A stretch of DNA of 64,000 nt from NCBI GenBank assembly GCA_041399085.1, contig JAWKTM010000026.1, forward strand, positions 1-64,000. The letters run 5' to 3'. This document shows, one piece after another, positions 8,392 to 18,569 of this stretch. Position 1 is the stretch's first letter, and every line of letters starts with the position of its first letter. Made by a program: the position numbers and the translations under genes. This stretch comes from JAWKTM01 sp041399085. Its GTDB lineage: Bacteria; Planctomycetota; Planctomycetia; Pirellulales; Pirellulaceae. The notes beneath the pieces are model-generated. The model searched no databases. It saw only the letters and a list, made by a program, of their open reading frames with translations, and was not told the DNA's origin.

Positions 8392-9480
8392 TTAGACCAA
8401 CACTCGCGGCACGGCGGAATCGATGGCGACGCTGTCGGACGGGATTTCGCTGGGGTCGTGGAACAATTGCCAGCGGTCCGTGGGCACGCGCCTCAGCAGT
8501 CGCAACATCCGCTCGCCATCCAATTTACGGAAGGGAAGCTGGCGGATGAGAATTCGTTCGATCTGTTGGGGAAACTTGCGAGCCAGCGTGGCGTAGATCT
8601 CCGGGTCGCGCTCGCCCGAATCGCCGACCAGCACAAAGCGACGATTGGGGAACGACCGAAACAGCGAGCGAATCACCGCTCCCTTTCCCTTTCGCCGGAT
8701 CAACAACATGCGACGCAGCATGTGATCGCGGAGCCGAAACATGCGGAGATGCATCGTTCCGCACGGGAAACCGGCCGTCTCACATAGCTCGGACAATGGA
8801 TCGAACAACTGCCAGGGGCTGGACGAAACATAGTGAAACACCGCGCCTTGATCGGCCCACTGGCGATACAAGTTCGACATGCCGTCGATCGAGCGGAACT
8901 CGTGCAAAAACGTATTGGCCAGCAGCGACCGGCGACTGGCGACGTCCGTGTGCTTGATCGTATCGTCGATGTCGGAAACCACCGACGTGCCGGTCGGCTC
9001 AAGCAGCAAGCACCTTCCCAGAATCTGCCGTTCCTCGGTACCCGGAGCGATCAACGCCAGTTGTAGCCAATTGCCATCCACGGCGCCGTCCGCTCGCAAC
9101 CGATCCACATCGTGCCGGGAGAGCCGCAACGTGCCGCTGAAATGCCCGTTGCGCTTCGTCCGTTTGGGCAGCAGAAAACAGCGATCGCCAATCCGAACCG
9201 CAATCTGGCAACCAGGTCCGCCGGCTTGAATGAAGCAGTCGATGCGGCGACGAAACAACTCCGAATCGAAGTGGCTCGGGTCGGCGTTCATCACCCGCTT
9301 TAACAGCCGCAACAGAATTCGCTTGCGCAGATTGATTTCGCGCGGTTCCAACACGACGCCGTGGATATTCAGCTTCCACGATTGGCCGTCATCGGCGAGT
9401 CGGCCGAAACTGGGATACAACGCCACCCGATGGTGCTCGGCGATATCCGAGATTGGCGAATTGGCGCTGATCATTCCCAT
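8392..9480 (-). CDS. App1-family phosphatase (DUF2183), phosphatidate phosphatase-like
   Basis: 362 residues. The catalytic App1/HAD-like signature is VVSDIDDTIKHTDV (DxDxT), followed by a conserved FLHEFRSIDGMSNLYRQW block, HYVSSSPWQLFDPL, LRMFRLRDHM and FVLVGDSGERDPEIY, the usual order for the family. Yeast App1 hydrolyses phosphatidic acid; bacterial members are mostly uncharacterised, so the substrate here is inferred. The N-terminal ~150 residues form a beta-rich region common to bacterial members. The leader MGMISANSPISDIAEHH has no signal peptide, so a cytoplasmic location is likely. It lies downstream of kbl but 190 bases away, so it is probably transcribed separately. Confidence 0.88.
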   Translation of the reverse strand: MGMISANSPISDIAEHHRVALYPSFGRLADDGQSWKLNIHGVVLEPREINLRKRILLRLLKRVMNADPSHFDSELFRRRIDCFIQAGGPGCQIAVRIGDRCFLLPKRTKRNGHFSGTLRLSRHDVDRLRADGAVDGNWLQLALIAPGTEERQILGRCLLLEPTGTSVVSDIDDTIKHTDVASRRSLLANTFLHEFRSIDGMSNLYRQWADQGAVFHYVSSSPWQLFDPLSELCETAGFPCGTMHLRMFRLRDHMLRRMLLIRRKGKGAVIRSLFRSFPNRRFVLVGDSGERDPEIYATLARKFPQQIERILIRQLPFRKLDGERMLRLLRRVPTDRWQLFHDPSEIPSDSVAIDSAVPRVLV

Positions 9481-9671
9481 CGGCCCGTGTCGGCGGTAAA
9501 GCGTCCGAAACGTAACGAACGGCGGACCTTATGACTAGAACGACGCTGCCAAGGGCTGTCAACTGCCGCAGGTTCCGGGTGGTGGAATTTCCCGAGAAAT
9601 TCTTGAAACGCTCGTCGGAATTTCTTCGGATCGGCCGGCGACTCGCAACATCCGGCCGAAGTCACGGGGCG

Positions 9672-10847
9672 TTACAGCTTGGCGAAGGCGTCCAGCACGC
9701 GGTCGATATGTTCGGGCTCCAAAGCCGCCGAGGCTTGCACGCGCAAGCGGGCTTGCCCGGCCGGAACCACCGGAAAGCTGAAGCCGATCACCATCACGCC
9801 CAACTCCATCAAGCGACGGCTCTTGGCAACCGCTTCCGCGCCGTCGCCGATCATGATCGGAATGATCGCGGTGGGCGACTCGTGGCAATCGAAGCCGAGG
9901 TTTCGCAGGCCGTCGCGAATGCGCTGCGTATTTTCGCGCAGGCGTTGCAGATGACGAGGCTCTCGGTCCACCAATTCGATCGCGGCTCTCGCGCCGCAAG
10001 CCACTGAGCAGGGCAAGGCATTGCTGAACAACGCCGGCCGCGATCGCTGTTCCAGCAACTCGATGACAGTCTCCGAAGCCGCGACGTAGCCGCCGGCCGC
10101 GCCGCCAAGCGCCTTGCCCAGCGTGCCGGTGAGCACATCGATACGACCGCATTGGCCAAAGTGCTCCGGAGTGCCGCGGCCGGTGTCGCCCAGCACCCCA
10201 ACACCATGCGAGTCGTCGACGACCAGCATGGCTTCATATCGTTCACACAGTTCGACTAACTCCGGCAGCTTCGCCACGTCTCCTTCCATACTGAATACGC
10301 CGTCGGTCACAACCCATCGACAACCGTCGCCGCCGGTCGCCTTCAGCTTGGTCTCTAAGTCCTCTAAATCACTATGACGATAAACGTCACGTTGAACCTT
10401 TTTGTTTACCAAGCGGCAACTGTCGATAATGCTGGCGTGATTGAGTTCATCAGACAGAATCACATCGCCGGGCGCGGTGAGCGTTGGAAAGACCGCCTCG
10501 TTCGCATTCCAACAACTCACATAGGTCAAAGCTGAGCGAGTTCCGACGAATCTCGCAATCGTCTCTTCCAACTCGCGGTGGCAGGCAAACGTGCCACATA
10601 TGAAACGGACCGAAGCGGTCCCCGCCCCAAACTTCGCTAAGCCATCCATGGACGCGGCCACCACATCCGGATGGTTCGCCAGACCGAGATAGTTGTTCGA
10701 GCACAAGACGATGACTTCGCCGATGCCGTCGATTCTCACCGTCGGCCCCATCGGGCTCTGCAGTTGGTAGAACGGCTTGCGCTGGCCGCTCGACGCCAAG
10801 GAATCCAGAAGCTCGCGGCCGCGTTGTTCAAAATGTGAAGAAGGCAT
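9672..10847 (-). CDS. kbl: Glycine C-acetyltransferase (2-amino-3-ketobutyrate CoA ligase)
   Basis: 391 residues, family-typical. PLP enzyme of the alpha-oxoamine synthase family that splits 2-amino-3-ketobutyrate with CoA into glycine and acetyl-CoA. Visible: NNYLGLANHPDV, GTASVRFICGT, DELNHASIIDSCRL, VVDDSHGVGVLG (the aspartate and histidine that contact PLP) and the Schiff-base lysine in TGTLGKALGG. The C-terminal VIGFSFPVVPAGQARLRVQ also matches Kbl. It follows tdh on the same strand after 76 bases, so the two make a threonine-to-glycine operon. Other family members (BioF, HemA/ALAS) are less likely because of the tdh neighbour. Confidence 0.95.
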   Translation of the reverse strand: MPSSHFEQRGRELLDSLASSGQRKPFYQLQSPMGPTVRIDGIGEVIVLCSNNYLGLANHPDVVAASMDGLAKFGAGTASVRFICGTFACHRELEETIARFVGTRSALTYVSCWNANEAVFPTLTAPGDVILSDELNHASIIDSCRLVNKKVQRDVYRHSDLEDLETKLKATGGDGCRWVVTDGVFSMEGDVAKLPELVELCERYEAMLVVDDSHGVGVLGDTGRGTPEHFGQCGRIDVLTGTLGKALGGAAGGYVAASETVIELLEQRSRPALFSNALPCSVACGARAAIELVDREPRHLQRLRENTQRIRDGLRNLGFDCHESPTAIIPIMIGDGAEAVAKSRRLMELGVMVIGFSFPVVPAGQARLRVQASAALEPEHIDRVLDAFAKL

Positions 10848-10923
10848 AAGAATCCAGTACCGAGATAAGTCGCCTAAGGCTTGCCATTAAACACGTTATA
10901 CCGAATCAAACTTGACGTGGTGC

Positions 10924-11986
10924 TTAGGATTGCGGGACTTTCAGAACCACTTTGATCGCCTCGCCCGACTGCATCAACTCGAATCCACGGTGAAAGTCTT
11001 GCAAATCAAGTTGATGAGTGACGATCGGTTCGAGATCAAGGCGATTCGACAATAGAAAGTTTTCAACTTGGTACCAAGTCTCGAACATGCGTCGACCGTT
11101 AATGCCTAACACCGTCGCTCCTTTGAAGATGATATCGTTGGGCAAGTCGAATTCGACCGGACCGGCGGGTAATCCTAACAAGGCGGCCGTGCCACCGTTA
11201 CGCAGTGCGGCGAATCCCTGTCGAATTGCGCGGGGATGGCCACTCATCTCCAACAATACTTGCGGCCCCTGATTATGAGTCGCGGCGCGAGCTTTTCTTG
11301 GCCAATCCTCGTCACTGGCCAAGTAAGCGACGTCAGCGCCCAGGCGGCGAGCCAATTCGAGTCGGTGCGGATTCGTCCGTTACCAGGATTGTGCCAGCGC
11401 CCGCCGCTCGCGCGATCGACACTGCCATGAGACCAATTATTCCGACACCCGTAATCAGCACGCTTCGCCCGCTCACGCCGGCCGCCATCACGGTGTGCAT
11501 GGCGTTTCCCAACGGATCGAAAATCGCGGCAATGTGATCCGGAATGTCGGGATGAACCGGCCAGAGATTCTCTTCGGGAACCGCGACGTACTGAGCGAAG
11601 CAACCGTTGCAGTCGATGCCCAAGATGTCGACGCGTTCACAAATGTGGCCATTGCCCGTGCGACACGGTTCGCAAACCCCGCAACCAATATGGCCCTCGG
11701 CGCTGACCCGCTGGCCAACCTCGGCTCGCGTTACCGCCGTGCCGACACGCGCTACTTGTCCGACGAACTCGTGCCCCGTCGTGATGCCGATTTGCACTCG
11801 CCCACGACTCCACGCATCCCATTCATAAATATGCCGGTCGGTGCCACAAATCCCGGCGTGCGTGACCGCGACCAACACATCGCGCGGTCCCAATGTCGGC
11901 AACGCCACCGACGGACACCAATCCAAACCTGGCGCATTGTGCAACTTGCGAATGGCAACCATCGTCGCGGGCAGCGTTTCGGACAT
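10924..11986 (-). CDS. tdh: L-threonine 3-dehydrogenase, interrupted by one frameshift
   Basis: Zinc medium-chain dehydrogenase that oxidises L-threonine to 2-amino-3-ketobutyrate with NAD+. Catalytic zinc ligands are in GICGTDRHIYEWD and GHEFVGQV; the structural zinc cysteines are in GHIGCGVCEPCRTGNGHIC; the Rossmann turn is ITGVGIIGLMAVS. The N-terminal frame (from ATG 11986) breaks at about 11371-11377. The C-terminal frame reads NPHRLELARRLGADVAYL and runs to the normal end. One extra base, or two missing, restores ~353 residues. It is first gene of the tdh-kbl pair. Its regulator may be the XRE-cupin gene transcribed divergently from 12154. The break is probably a sequence error, but a loss of function is possible. 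Confidence 0.9.
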
Positions 11987-12153
11987 GAGCGTTGGGTTCC
12001 TTGAGTACGGTTAACGGCGTCGCCACGGCCAGCTTGTCTCGACAGGAGTTCACTCGGGCATGATTTCCGTTATCCTGGATTTCACTTTCGGAATGCTAGA
12101 CGCCCGCCGTCCAGCTTACAAGACGCGAATGCAGAATAGTGGAATCGTCGTTT

Positions 12154-12777
12154 ATGCCTCGTCCGTCCCCCAAAGATCATCGTCAGACGGAAGACGATCT
12201 GGCCCCGTTGAATCAATATGTTTGCGAACGCGTTCGTTCGATGCGGAAATTGCGTGGTTGGACGCTCGACCAGTTGGCGTCGACCAGCGGCGTGAGTCGG
12301 TCGATGCTAAGCCAAATCGAGCGAGGCGCGGCGAATCCGACATTGGGCGTCGCTTTTCGCATCGCCCAGGCATTCGGACTGTCGTTGGGCGATCTGGTTA
12401 ATTTGCCGTCGAATGACAGCCGCATCGATGTTGTGCGAGCCGACGATGCCAACTCGCTGTTTCGCGACGATTCGCAATGCCGGATTCGCACGCTTTCGCC
12501 GCTGCATTTAGAGAAGGATGTCGAGTTCTACGAACTGACGTTGAAGCCAGCGGGCGTGTTGGAGAGTGCCCCGCATTTTCGGGACACGCGCGAATTCCTG
12601 ACGGTCGAGAAAGGACAAGTGCGATTGACCGCTGGGGAAGAGAGCCGCGAGCTAAGTCGCGGCGATTCGGCACACTATCCGGCCGACGTGCCGCATCGGA
12701 TTGAAAACATCGGACGCGGCGAGGCAGTCGTGTTCCTGGTTGACATCTACGGTCGAGCCGAAAACCGGGCTCGATAG
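12154..12777 (+). CDS. XRE-family regulator with C-terminal cupin sensor domain
   Basis: 207 residues from ATG 12154; a GTG at 12139 is an alternative. Residues ~20-80 form an XRE helix-turn-helix: VRSMRKLRGWTLDQLA, SGVSRSMLSQIERG, NPTLGVAFRIAQAFGLSLGDLV. Residues ~105-205 form a cupin (HFRDTREFLTVEKGQVRL, GDSAHYPADVPHRIENIG, VVFLVDIYGR). This architecture is common among bacterial regulators of amino-acid or amine catabolism, in which the cupin binds a small ligand. The divergent position to tdh, 167 bases apart, suggests that it controls threonine degradation; that is inference. No clear operator palindrome was identified. Confidence 0.88.
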   Translation: MPRPSPKDHRQTEDDLAPLNQYVCERVRSMRKLRGWTLDQLASTSGVSRSMLSQIERGAANPTLGVAFRIAQAFGLSLGDLVNLPSNDSRIDVVRADDANSLFRDDSQCRIRTLSPLHLEKDVEFYELTLKPAGVLESAPHFRDTREFLTVEKGQVRLTAGEESRELSRGDSAHYPADVPHRIENIGRGEAVVFLVDIYGRAENRAR

Positions 12778-12841
12778 CCCGGCGATCGAATCAAATGAAT
12801 AAGGACGTTGTTCAGCGGCGTCGCCGTAGCATTGCTTGGAA

Positions 12842-13393
12842 TCAATCGTCATCGTCCCAACTATTGGGATCCAACGAATACGGTTGTTCCATCACGCGAC
12901 CGTACTCGTTCAGCCCGCGTCGCTGGCCGTAGCTGTGCCACGGTCCGACGTCCTTCAGCTCGGGCATGATCTCGACCAACTGCTCGACCAGCATCTGGGC
13001 CATCCGTTTCACTCGCGGTGTATCGGCCAATTCCAAGATGGCGGCGGCGGTCTTCATCAGCCGCACCATTTGGGCTCGTTCCATCACCGGATTGGACAGC
13101 TTCGACTCGGGTTCGACGATCAATTCAACCAACGGAACTTCCAACGCCCGCTGCCACTTCAACAGATCGCTGAGCCGGATGTCGGCCGACTCTTGCTCCT
13201 GCAAACGAAGCTGGCGAATGTCGATTCCCGTTTGCCGAGCGACGGTTCGGAGCGACACGCCCTGTCGCAGACGAACCGATTGCAAACGATGCAGCGGTTG
13301 GGGAGTTTCCGGCGTGGGCGAGGTGGAAGATGCTGAAGAATGAATGGTAGGCTCCGTCGGAGGACCATTGCACGAAACATCCATAGTTGTCAT
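12842..13393 (-). CDS. Helix-turn-helix protein of the XRE type with acidic C-terminus
   Basis: 183 residues. The start ATG at 13393 has a strong Shine-Dalgarno GAGGAGG 5 nt upstream, unusual in this window and decisive for the start. After a Ser/Thr/Pro-rich leader of ~35 residues, an HTH of the lambda-repressor type is visible: LQSVRLRQGVSLRTVARQTG then IRQLRLQEQESADIRLSDLL, with KWQRALEVPLVELI. The rest is helical (ERAQMVRLMKTAAAILELA, RVKRMAQMLVEQLVEIMPEL), and the protein ends PNSWDDDD. It follows the RND gene on the same strand after ~146 bases. Predicted DNA binding; target unknown. Confidence 0.75.
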   Translation of the reverse strand: MTTMDVSCNGPPTEPTIHSSASSTSPTPETPQPLHRLQSVRLRQGVSLRTVARQTGIDIRQLRLQEQESADIRLSDLLKWQRALEVPLVELIVEPESKLSNPVMERAQMVRLMKTAAAILELADTPRVKRMAQMLVEQLVEIMPELKDVGPWHSYGQRRGLNEYGRVMEQPYSLDPNSWDDDD

Positions 13394-13539
13394 CAGTGCC
13401 TCCTCAAAGTTGCTTCAACGACTTGAACCACGTCGCGTCTGACGGCTCTTCGCCGTAGTGTTGTCGCGACGAACGTCGGAGCTTGGATGAAGAGAGGCCG
13501 CGCCGAGTTCCCTCGGCGTAGTGGAAAACGGCAGAAACA

Positions 13540-16500
13540 CTAGTGCGCTTCGTCTCGACGCGTGAACTGCGGGCGTTGCGCGGCGCGGTCCGCGTGCGAA
13601 ATATGAGGGCCTTGCCCCGGCTTGCCTTTGGGCGGTTGGCCATTTGAACCGCCAAGACTCGCGGCCGGCGTCTGCTGCTGACGCGCGGTTTGATCGGCTT
13701 CCGTATCGTCTTCGGCACCGGTGTCGGTGATGGAAGTCGCCGGTTCCCGATGTTCGCCTTCGTCTCCGTTCGGCGAATCGGCTGGCGCTGCGACACGCCG
13801 CCGGGCATCCACGCGGCGCGGTTCGGCCATCGAGACGGTTTCGCGGCGCTCTTCGCCTGGCGTTACTTTTCCGTCAGCATTTGCTCCATTGTCCGGCGAT
13901 GTGGTCGCCAAGGCCGACTCGGTCGCTTCGGCGCTGTTCGCGGCCGACGGTGTCGAACCCGAGGACGGCTCGTCTTCCTCGCGCTCGGGCGTAAAAAACT
14001 TACCCAGCGGGCCAGCCAGAATCGCGGGCAAGAATAGCAAGTCACCGACAAGCGCCGCCGCCAGCAAGGCCAACATCAATGTGCCGAATTGCTGCGTCGG
14101 GGTGAAAGTGCTGAGCGCAAACACGCTCAGCCCCAAGCCGCCGATCAAGGTTGTCTGCGTCATTGCCGCCGCGCAACGCTTATAGGCCAACACGATCGCA
14201 TCCTTGCGGCGCAACCCCATGCGAATGCCGTCGCGATACCACGTGAGAAAGTGGATCGTATCGTCCACCGCCACGCCCATCGCGACGCTGGCCGTCATCA
14301 TCGAACCAATGTCGACGCGTCGTCCCATGTAGCCCATCAATCCGAAAATCAAAGCCACGGGAAACACGTTCGGCAGCATCGAACTAAGACCCGCGCCGAG
14401 GCTGAGTGCCAAGTTCTTCGGCCGCAGCGAATCGCGCCACGTTTTGCCGGGATTGAGCAGCATCGTCATCACGGCGGCGATCAGCACGAACGCCCAACCG
14501 ATGCTTTCGATCAAGCTAATCAGCAGGGTTCGCTGCGCTTTGTACACGACCGGAACCAGCCCGGTGTAAACCGTGTGAATCGGCCGGTCTTCTTGATTCG
14601 CCGTGGGCATACCAGCATCGAAGTTGTAACGATGCTGACGCGCGTCCACGAACACCGACGCATGCTGTTTGATGAAGTCCAGGTCGTAGTCGGCGTGATC
14701 GTCCATCACGACCACGGCGTCGAACGCCTCGATCGCCTTACCCCATTGCTCGTCGTCCGCTGCCACTTCGCGCACCGGCTTCGTGACCGGATCGTGCCAA
14801 GTGGTCTTACGAAACGAAGCGTTGACCAGCAGATCCTTGAGTGTCTTGGCAAAGATGTGCGACTGCTCGATCGAATGCGCCGACGGCTCCGCACGATTCG
14901 CGGCGACCTGTTCGGCTTGCGAGCCAGTCGCGTTGTCGGCTTTGTCGGTCGCGTTCTCGTCAGCCAGATTCTCGGAACTCGCTTCCTCCGTGGCGGCTTC
15001 TGCCGTCGTAACTTCGTCGGGATCCGCCGCGCCCAACACCAAGACGCGCGGGATACCGTGATCCGCGGTCTTCCAAAATCCCTCGCCGCCGCGTTTCTCG
15101 TCGATCCCGTGCAGAATTTGATCACGATACCGATAGGCCGCCATGACCGGTTCAATGGCGTCCTTCAACTCGTGAACGAACAACCCGTAATCCACATCAT
15201 TCAACGCGCCGACTCGCAAACTGATTCGCCACAGCTCGCTGCCTTCGTGTTCCAAGTCCTCGTCCAGCCGCAGGAAATCGGAACTCATCAGCTCGGCGCG
15301 GCTGGCTTCCATATCCTTCAGAAACTTGGTTCGTTCCAAGTAATCGCGTCCGAAGGCACTGGCTCCGGCTGGCGGCGGAAGCTGCGGCATCAACGTCACG
15401 GCCGACATCGCTCGACCGACAACACCCTGCCCCTGTTCGCCAAACTCTTTCTCGACCACTTCCTGCACGCGAGCCGTCAGCTCAGCTCGTTCCAGAAAGC
15501 TAAGTTGGAACCGTTGGCGATGGGCCGCGGCCGTCCCGCTTTCAGCCAATTCTTCCCTGGCTGGCCGAACCATATCGGGACTGACTCGCACCACCAATTC
15601 CATGGGCACCAGCTTGCCGACGTTCGCCTCCAGCCATTCGTAATCCTTGATGATCTTCGACTCGCCGTCGAACAGCTTCAGCAACTGGACCGAAGTGTTG
15701 ATCTTGGTGGTGCCGTAACCGACCCCGAACAGCACCAACACTCCCACCGCCGTCACCGGTTTGTAATGCCGCACGATCCACATGCCGACCGACGCCCAGG
15801 CTCGTGTCAGCCAGTCGTCGCCATCGGGTAAATTCGTGCGCGGCTTGAATTTTGGCACGAACGTTTGCAGCGCGGCCGGTAGATAAAAACAGAACCACCA
15901 GCGTCGACATCACACCGATCGCGGCGAACAGGCCAAACTTGCGAATCGGCACAATGTTGCTGGTGTACAGCGACAACAGACCGATTGCCGTTGTAAAGGA
16001 AGCCAGCGTGCAAGGCCACCATCCGTGCCGGAGCGCACGCTCGGGTGCTCCCTCCACACCCTTGTCTTCGACCGCGTCGCGATAGTAGTTCACGATATGC
16101 ACGGCCCCCGATAGACCCAGCACATAAACCAACGGCGGCATCGACAACAACACCGCGTCCAGCGAACTGCCGAACCACCACACGAAACCAATGGCCGAAA
16201 CCGCACTGATACCGCCCACGAAGAAGATCATGATCGTGACCTTCGCGCTGCAGAAACACAGGTACGCGAGAAATAAGCCCAGGAATACTGAGTAGCCGAT
16301 CAACCGGACTTGGGTAATGCGACCTTCCTCGTCGATCGCCACGATTGTCGACGGGCGGGCCGCCCATGCGCAAAGCCGGTTCGGGAATCGGGGCATTTTT
16401 GGCTGCCCAATTGAACGGCGGCGGAGCCATCGGCGGAGAAGGCGGCGGAGTAATGCCAGATTCAGCAGCCAGCTCCAGCAGCTTTCAACGCGGGCAGCGA

Positions 16501-17879
16501 ACCAAACCGCTGGCACAGCACGCGGCTTAAATTTCAACATGCCGACTTCGCTGAGCGTCACGATCAACGCCGTTTGCCGCGGCGGCTCGGCCACGCCCAA
16601 TTCGTCCGAACGCAGCGTCTTCAATGTTCGGCTTGAGCCGACGACGAAGCCGCGATCAACTTTTCGCGGTCGCCCTGGTAACGCGTCTCGACCAAGTCCC
16701 GCACAAACTCGCGATAACGATGCCCAACCTTCGGGCATCGCCTCCAAAGTCGATTCGGGCAACAGTGCTTTGAAGTCTTCAACGCGCTAAGAAGTGAAAC
16801 CAGCGGGAACGGCCGGCGCAAACATGCTGCCCGTCAACCCGTTCCAAGGCGTCACGCGAAGGGGCGGAAGTCGGTTTGAATTCCTCGGCCACATCGCCAA
16901 AAGGCCACAGCGGGCCGCCTTCGCTGGCTAGCTGCTCCAGCAATTCAGGCCCGGTTTGAATCGTCTTGAACAACCGCGCCGTCAATCGCCGGGTATCACC
17001 ATAGACCGGATTCTGCGAGTCGTCTGGCAGATTCAGCGTGTCGCCAAACGTGGCCACGTGCTCGCCTTCCAACTCGTATCGCCCAGACGCTCGCTTCAGT
17101 CCTCGGCCAATCCAGCCGATGACGTTTTGCTTGCCGTCCCAGCGATACACTTTGCCGTCCGGCAACACGTAATACCAAGCGCCGCTTTCGGATTCGAGCC
17201 ACTTTTCGTCGAGCCCGCCCCAGTTCAGAAAATCTTGGCCAGCGAACAAGCCATAGCGGTCGCCAAATCGACGAGCCCGTTCGAGTTCGCGGTCCATCGC
17301 CAAGCGATCCGGTGAAACCGCGTCGTTCGACTTGTCGGAAGCTTCGGGCGTCGACGCTTCCGAAACCGACGAGTCCGTGTTCTCAGAGTTCTCGGCCAGA
17401 AACCTTCGACCGTGGGAGACGCATCGATCGGCGCGGACGAATCAGCGTTGCTCGCGATGGCATCGGCCGGAGCGTTGTCGTCCTTCGCTTCTTCATCCGA
17501 CGTTTCGTCGGCCGCTAAATTGCCGCTCGCCGGCATCGTTGGCTCCACATCGTCCAAGTCAGCCGGGACGGTCTCTTTCTCCAACTTGTCGATCAGCAAT
17601 CGGGCTTTCGGGCTGTCCTCGGTAAAGCCGGGCCAAGTGAGCAGCACGAATCGCTCGCCCACAAAGTGCCGACCGAACCACTCCAGCTCGACCGTCTCTT
17701 GAAAATCCGACGGCAACCAATCCTTCACGTCGTTCCGCATTCCTGCAATGCCATCCGCGCTCCGCGCATGGCGAAGGGAACCAGAAAAGAACGATCATCA
17801 AAATGATCAGCGAGTTGGGAATCCAACGATGAACGGAGTGGCGAGCAAGCAGGCTCGGGCGTTTAGATGGTTCGGACAT
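13540..17879 (-). pseudogene. RND/MMPL-family transporter broken by about ten frameshifts
   Basis: The reconstructed gene starts at ATG 17879 (MSEPSKRPSLLARHS then SLIILMIVLFWFP) and ends at 13540, about 1445 residues. The 3' 772 residues (13540-15858) form one intact frame with the second membrane half: MLLNPGKTW, SSMLPNVFPVALIFGLMGY, the RND signature GVAVDDTIHFLTWYRDG, IGGLGLSVFALSTFTPTQQFG, then a charged low-complexity tail. The 5' half must be stitched from three frames. Breaks lie near 17775, 17739, 17403, 16830, 16780, 16720, 16630, 16530, 16340 and 15870. The expected pieces are all there in order (VKDWLPSDFQETVELEWFG, HRYREFVRDLVETRYQGDR, WAAKNAPIPEPALRMGGPP, GLSGAVHIVNYYRDAVEDK). 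Predicted export of lipid or other hydrophobic cargo; substrate unknown. Confidence 0.85.
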
Positions 17880-18569
17880 CGCTGGAATGGCTAGAAGTAG
17901 TGGCGAGGCCGCGGACCGGAGCTTCTGGCGTCCCGTTCCATCCGATGCGACCCTCAAACAAACGGTGCCGCGGGAGCGAACGGCCGAGATTCCGGCAAGC
18001 ACAAACGCAGTTGGATGGTTTAAGCTACCCGCATTAACACGGTAAGTCTATGCCAAACCGGCTTGCCGTCTACGGCCATCGGGTCGCCGTAAACGCGTCA
18101 TAGTCTCGCCAGTTTGCCGCCACGTCCTTATGGACGCCACGCTGACTGTCGCGTCCAGGCCTACCGTCTTAGCAGCACGGCGAGCCTCAGATACCCGCCT
18201 CGCCATTTTGGCAGCACGGCGGAAGCCGTCCGGTATCGCGAAACCGAATGGCTCGCGCCCTATCGCTACCAGCCAATTGGGAACTTGATTGCCGACGGTT
18301 CCTCACTCTACCGTCGGCTCATCGACCACCCGCCCCATGCTGCGGCGCTATCGCCGGAGTGTTCGTCAGAGTTTTCCGCGCTGGCAAACTGGCCGCGAAA
18401 CGCGCGTCGCGGCGAATCGCTACCACGCACGCCATTCCCAGGAAAATCTCGGCATTGGGCCAGCAAAACTCTTCGCGCCACGTGCCTGATCCTGTTAGGT
18501 TCAACGTGGTCTTTCATGGGGCAGCAAAGACACTCCTTTAATCACTCGCAATGGGTGAGAGCTGCTGCC
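17880..18569. other. 690-base intergenic region, no supported gene
   Basis: Lies between the divergent starts of the RND gene and the next plus-strand gene, so both promoters must be here. A plus-strand frame is open from 18114 into the next gene, but its translation is arginine-rich and lacks any recognisable pattern before MRKQKQKPMW. Two short similar words (TTAGCAGCACGGCG at ~18168, TTGGCAGCACGGCGG at ~18210) are the only repeats seen. No tRNA or clear hairpin was found. Confidence 0.4.

Noticed and set aside
14089..15831. Plus-strand ORF of 580 codons
   Set aside because: Antisense to the intact 3' half of the RND transporter, whose motifs are clear on the minus strand.
18114..18569. 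Longer N-terminus of the 463-residue anchored protein
   Set aside because: The signal-anchor starts at 18570; upstream codons are Arg-rich and unlike a protein start.
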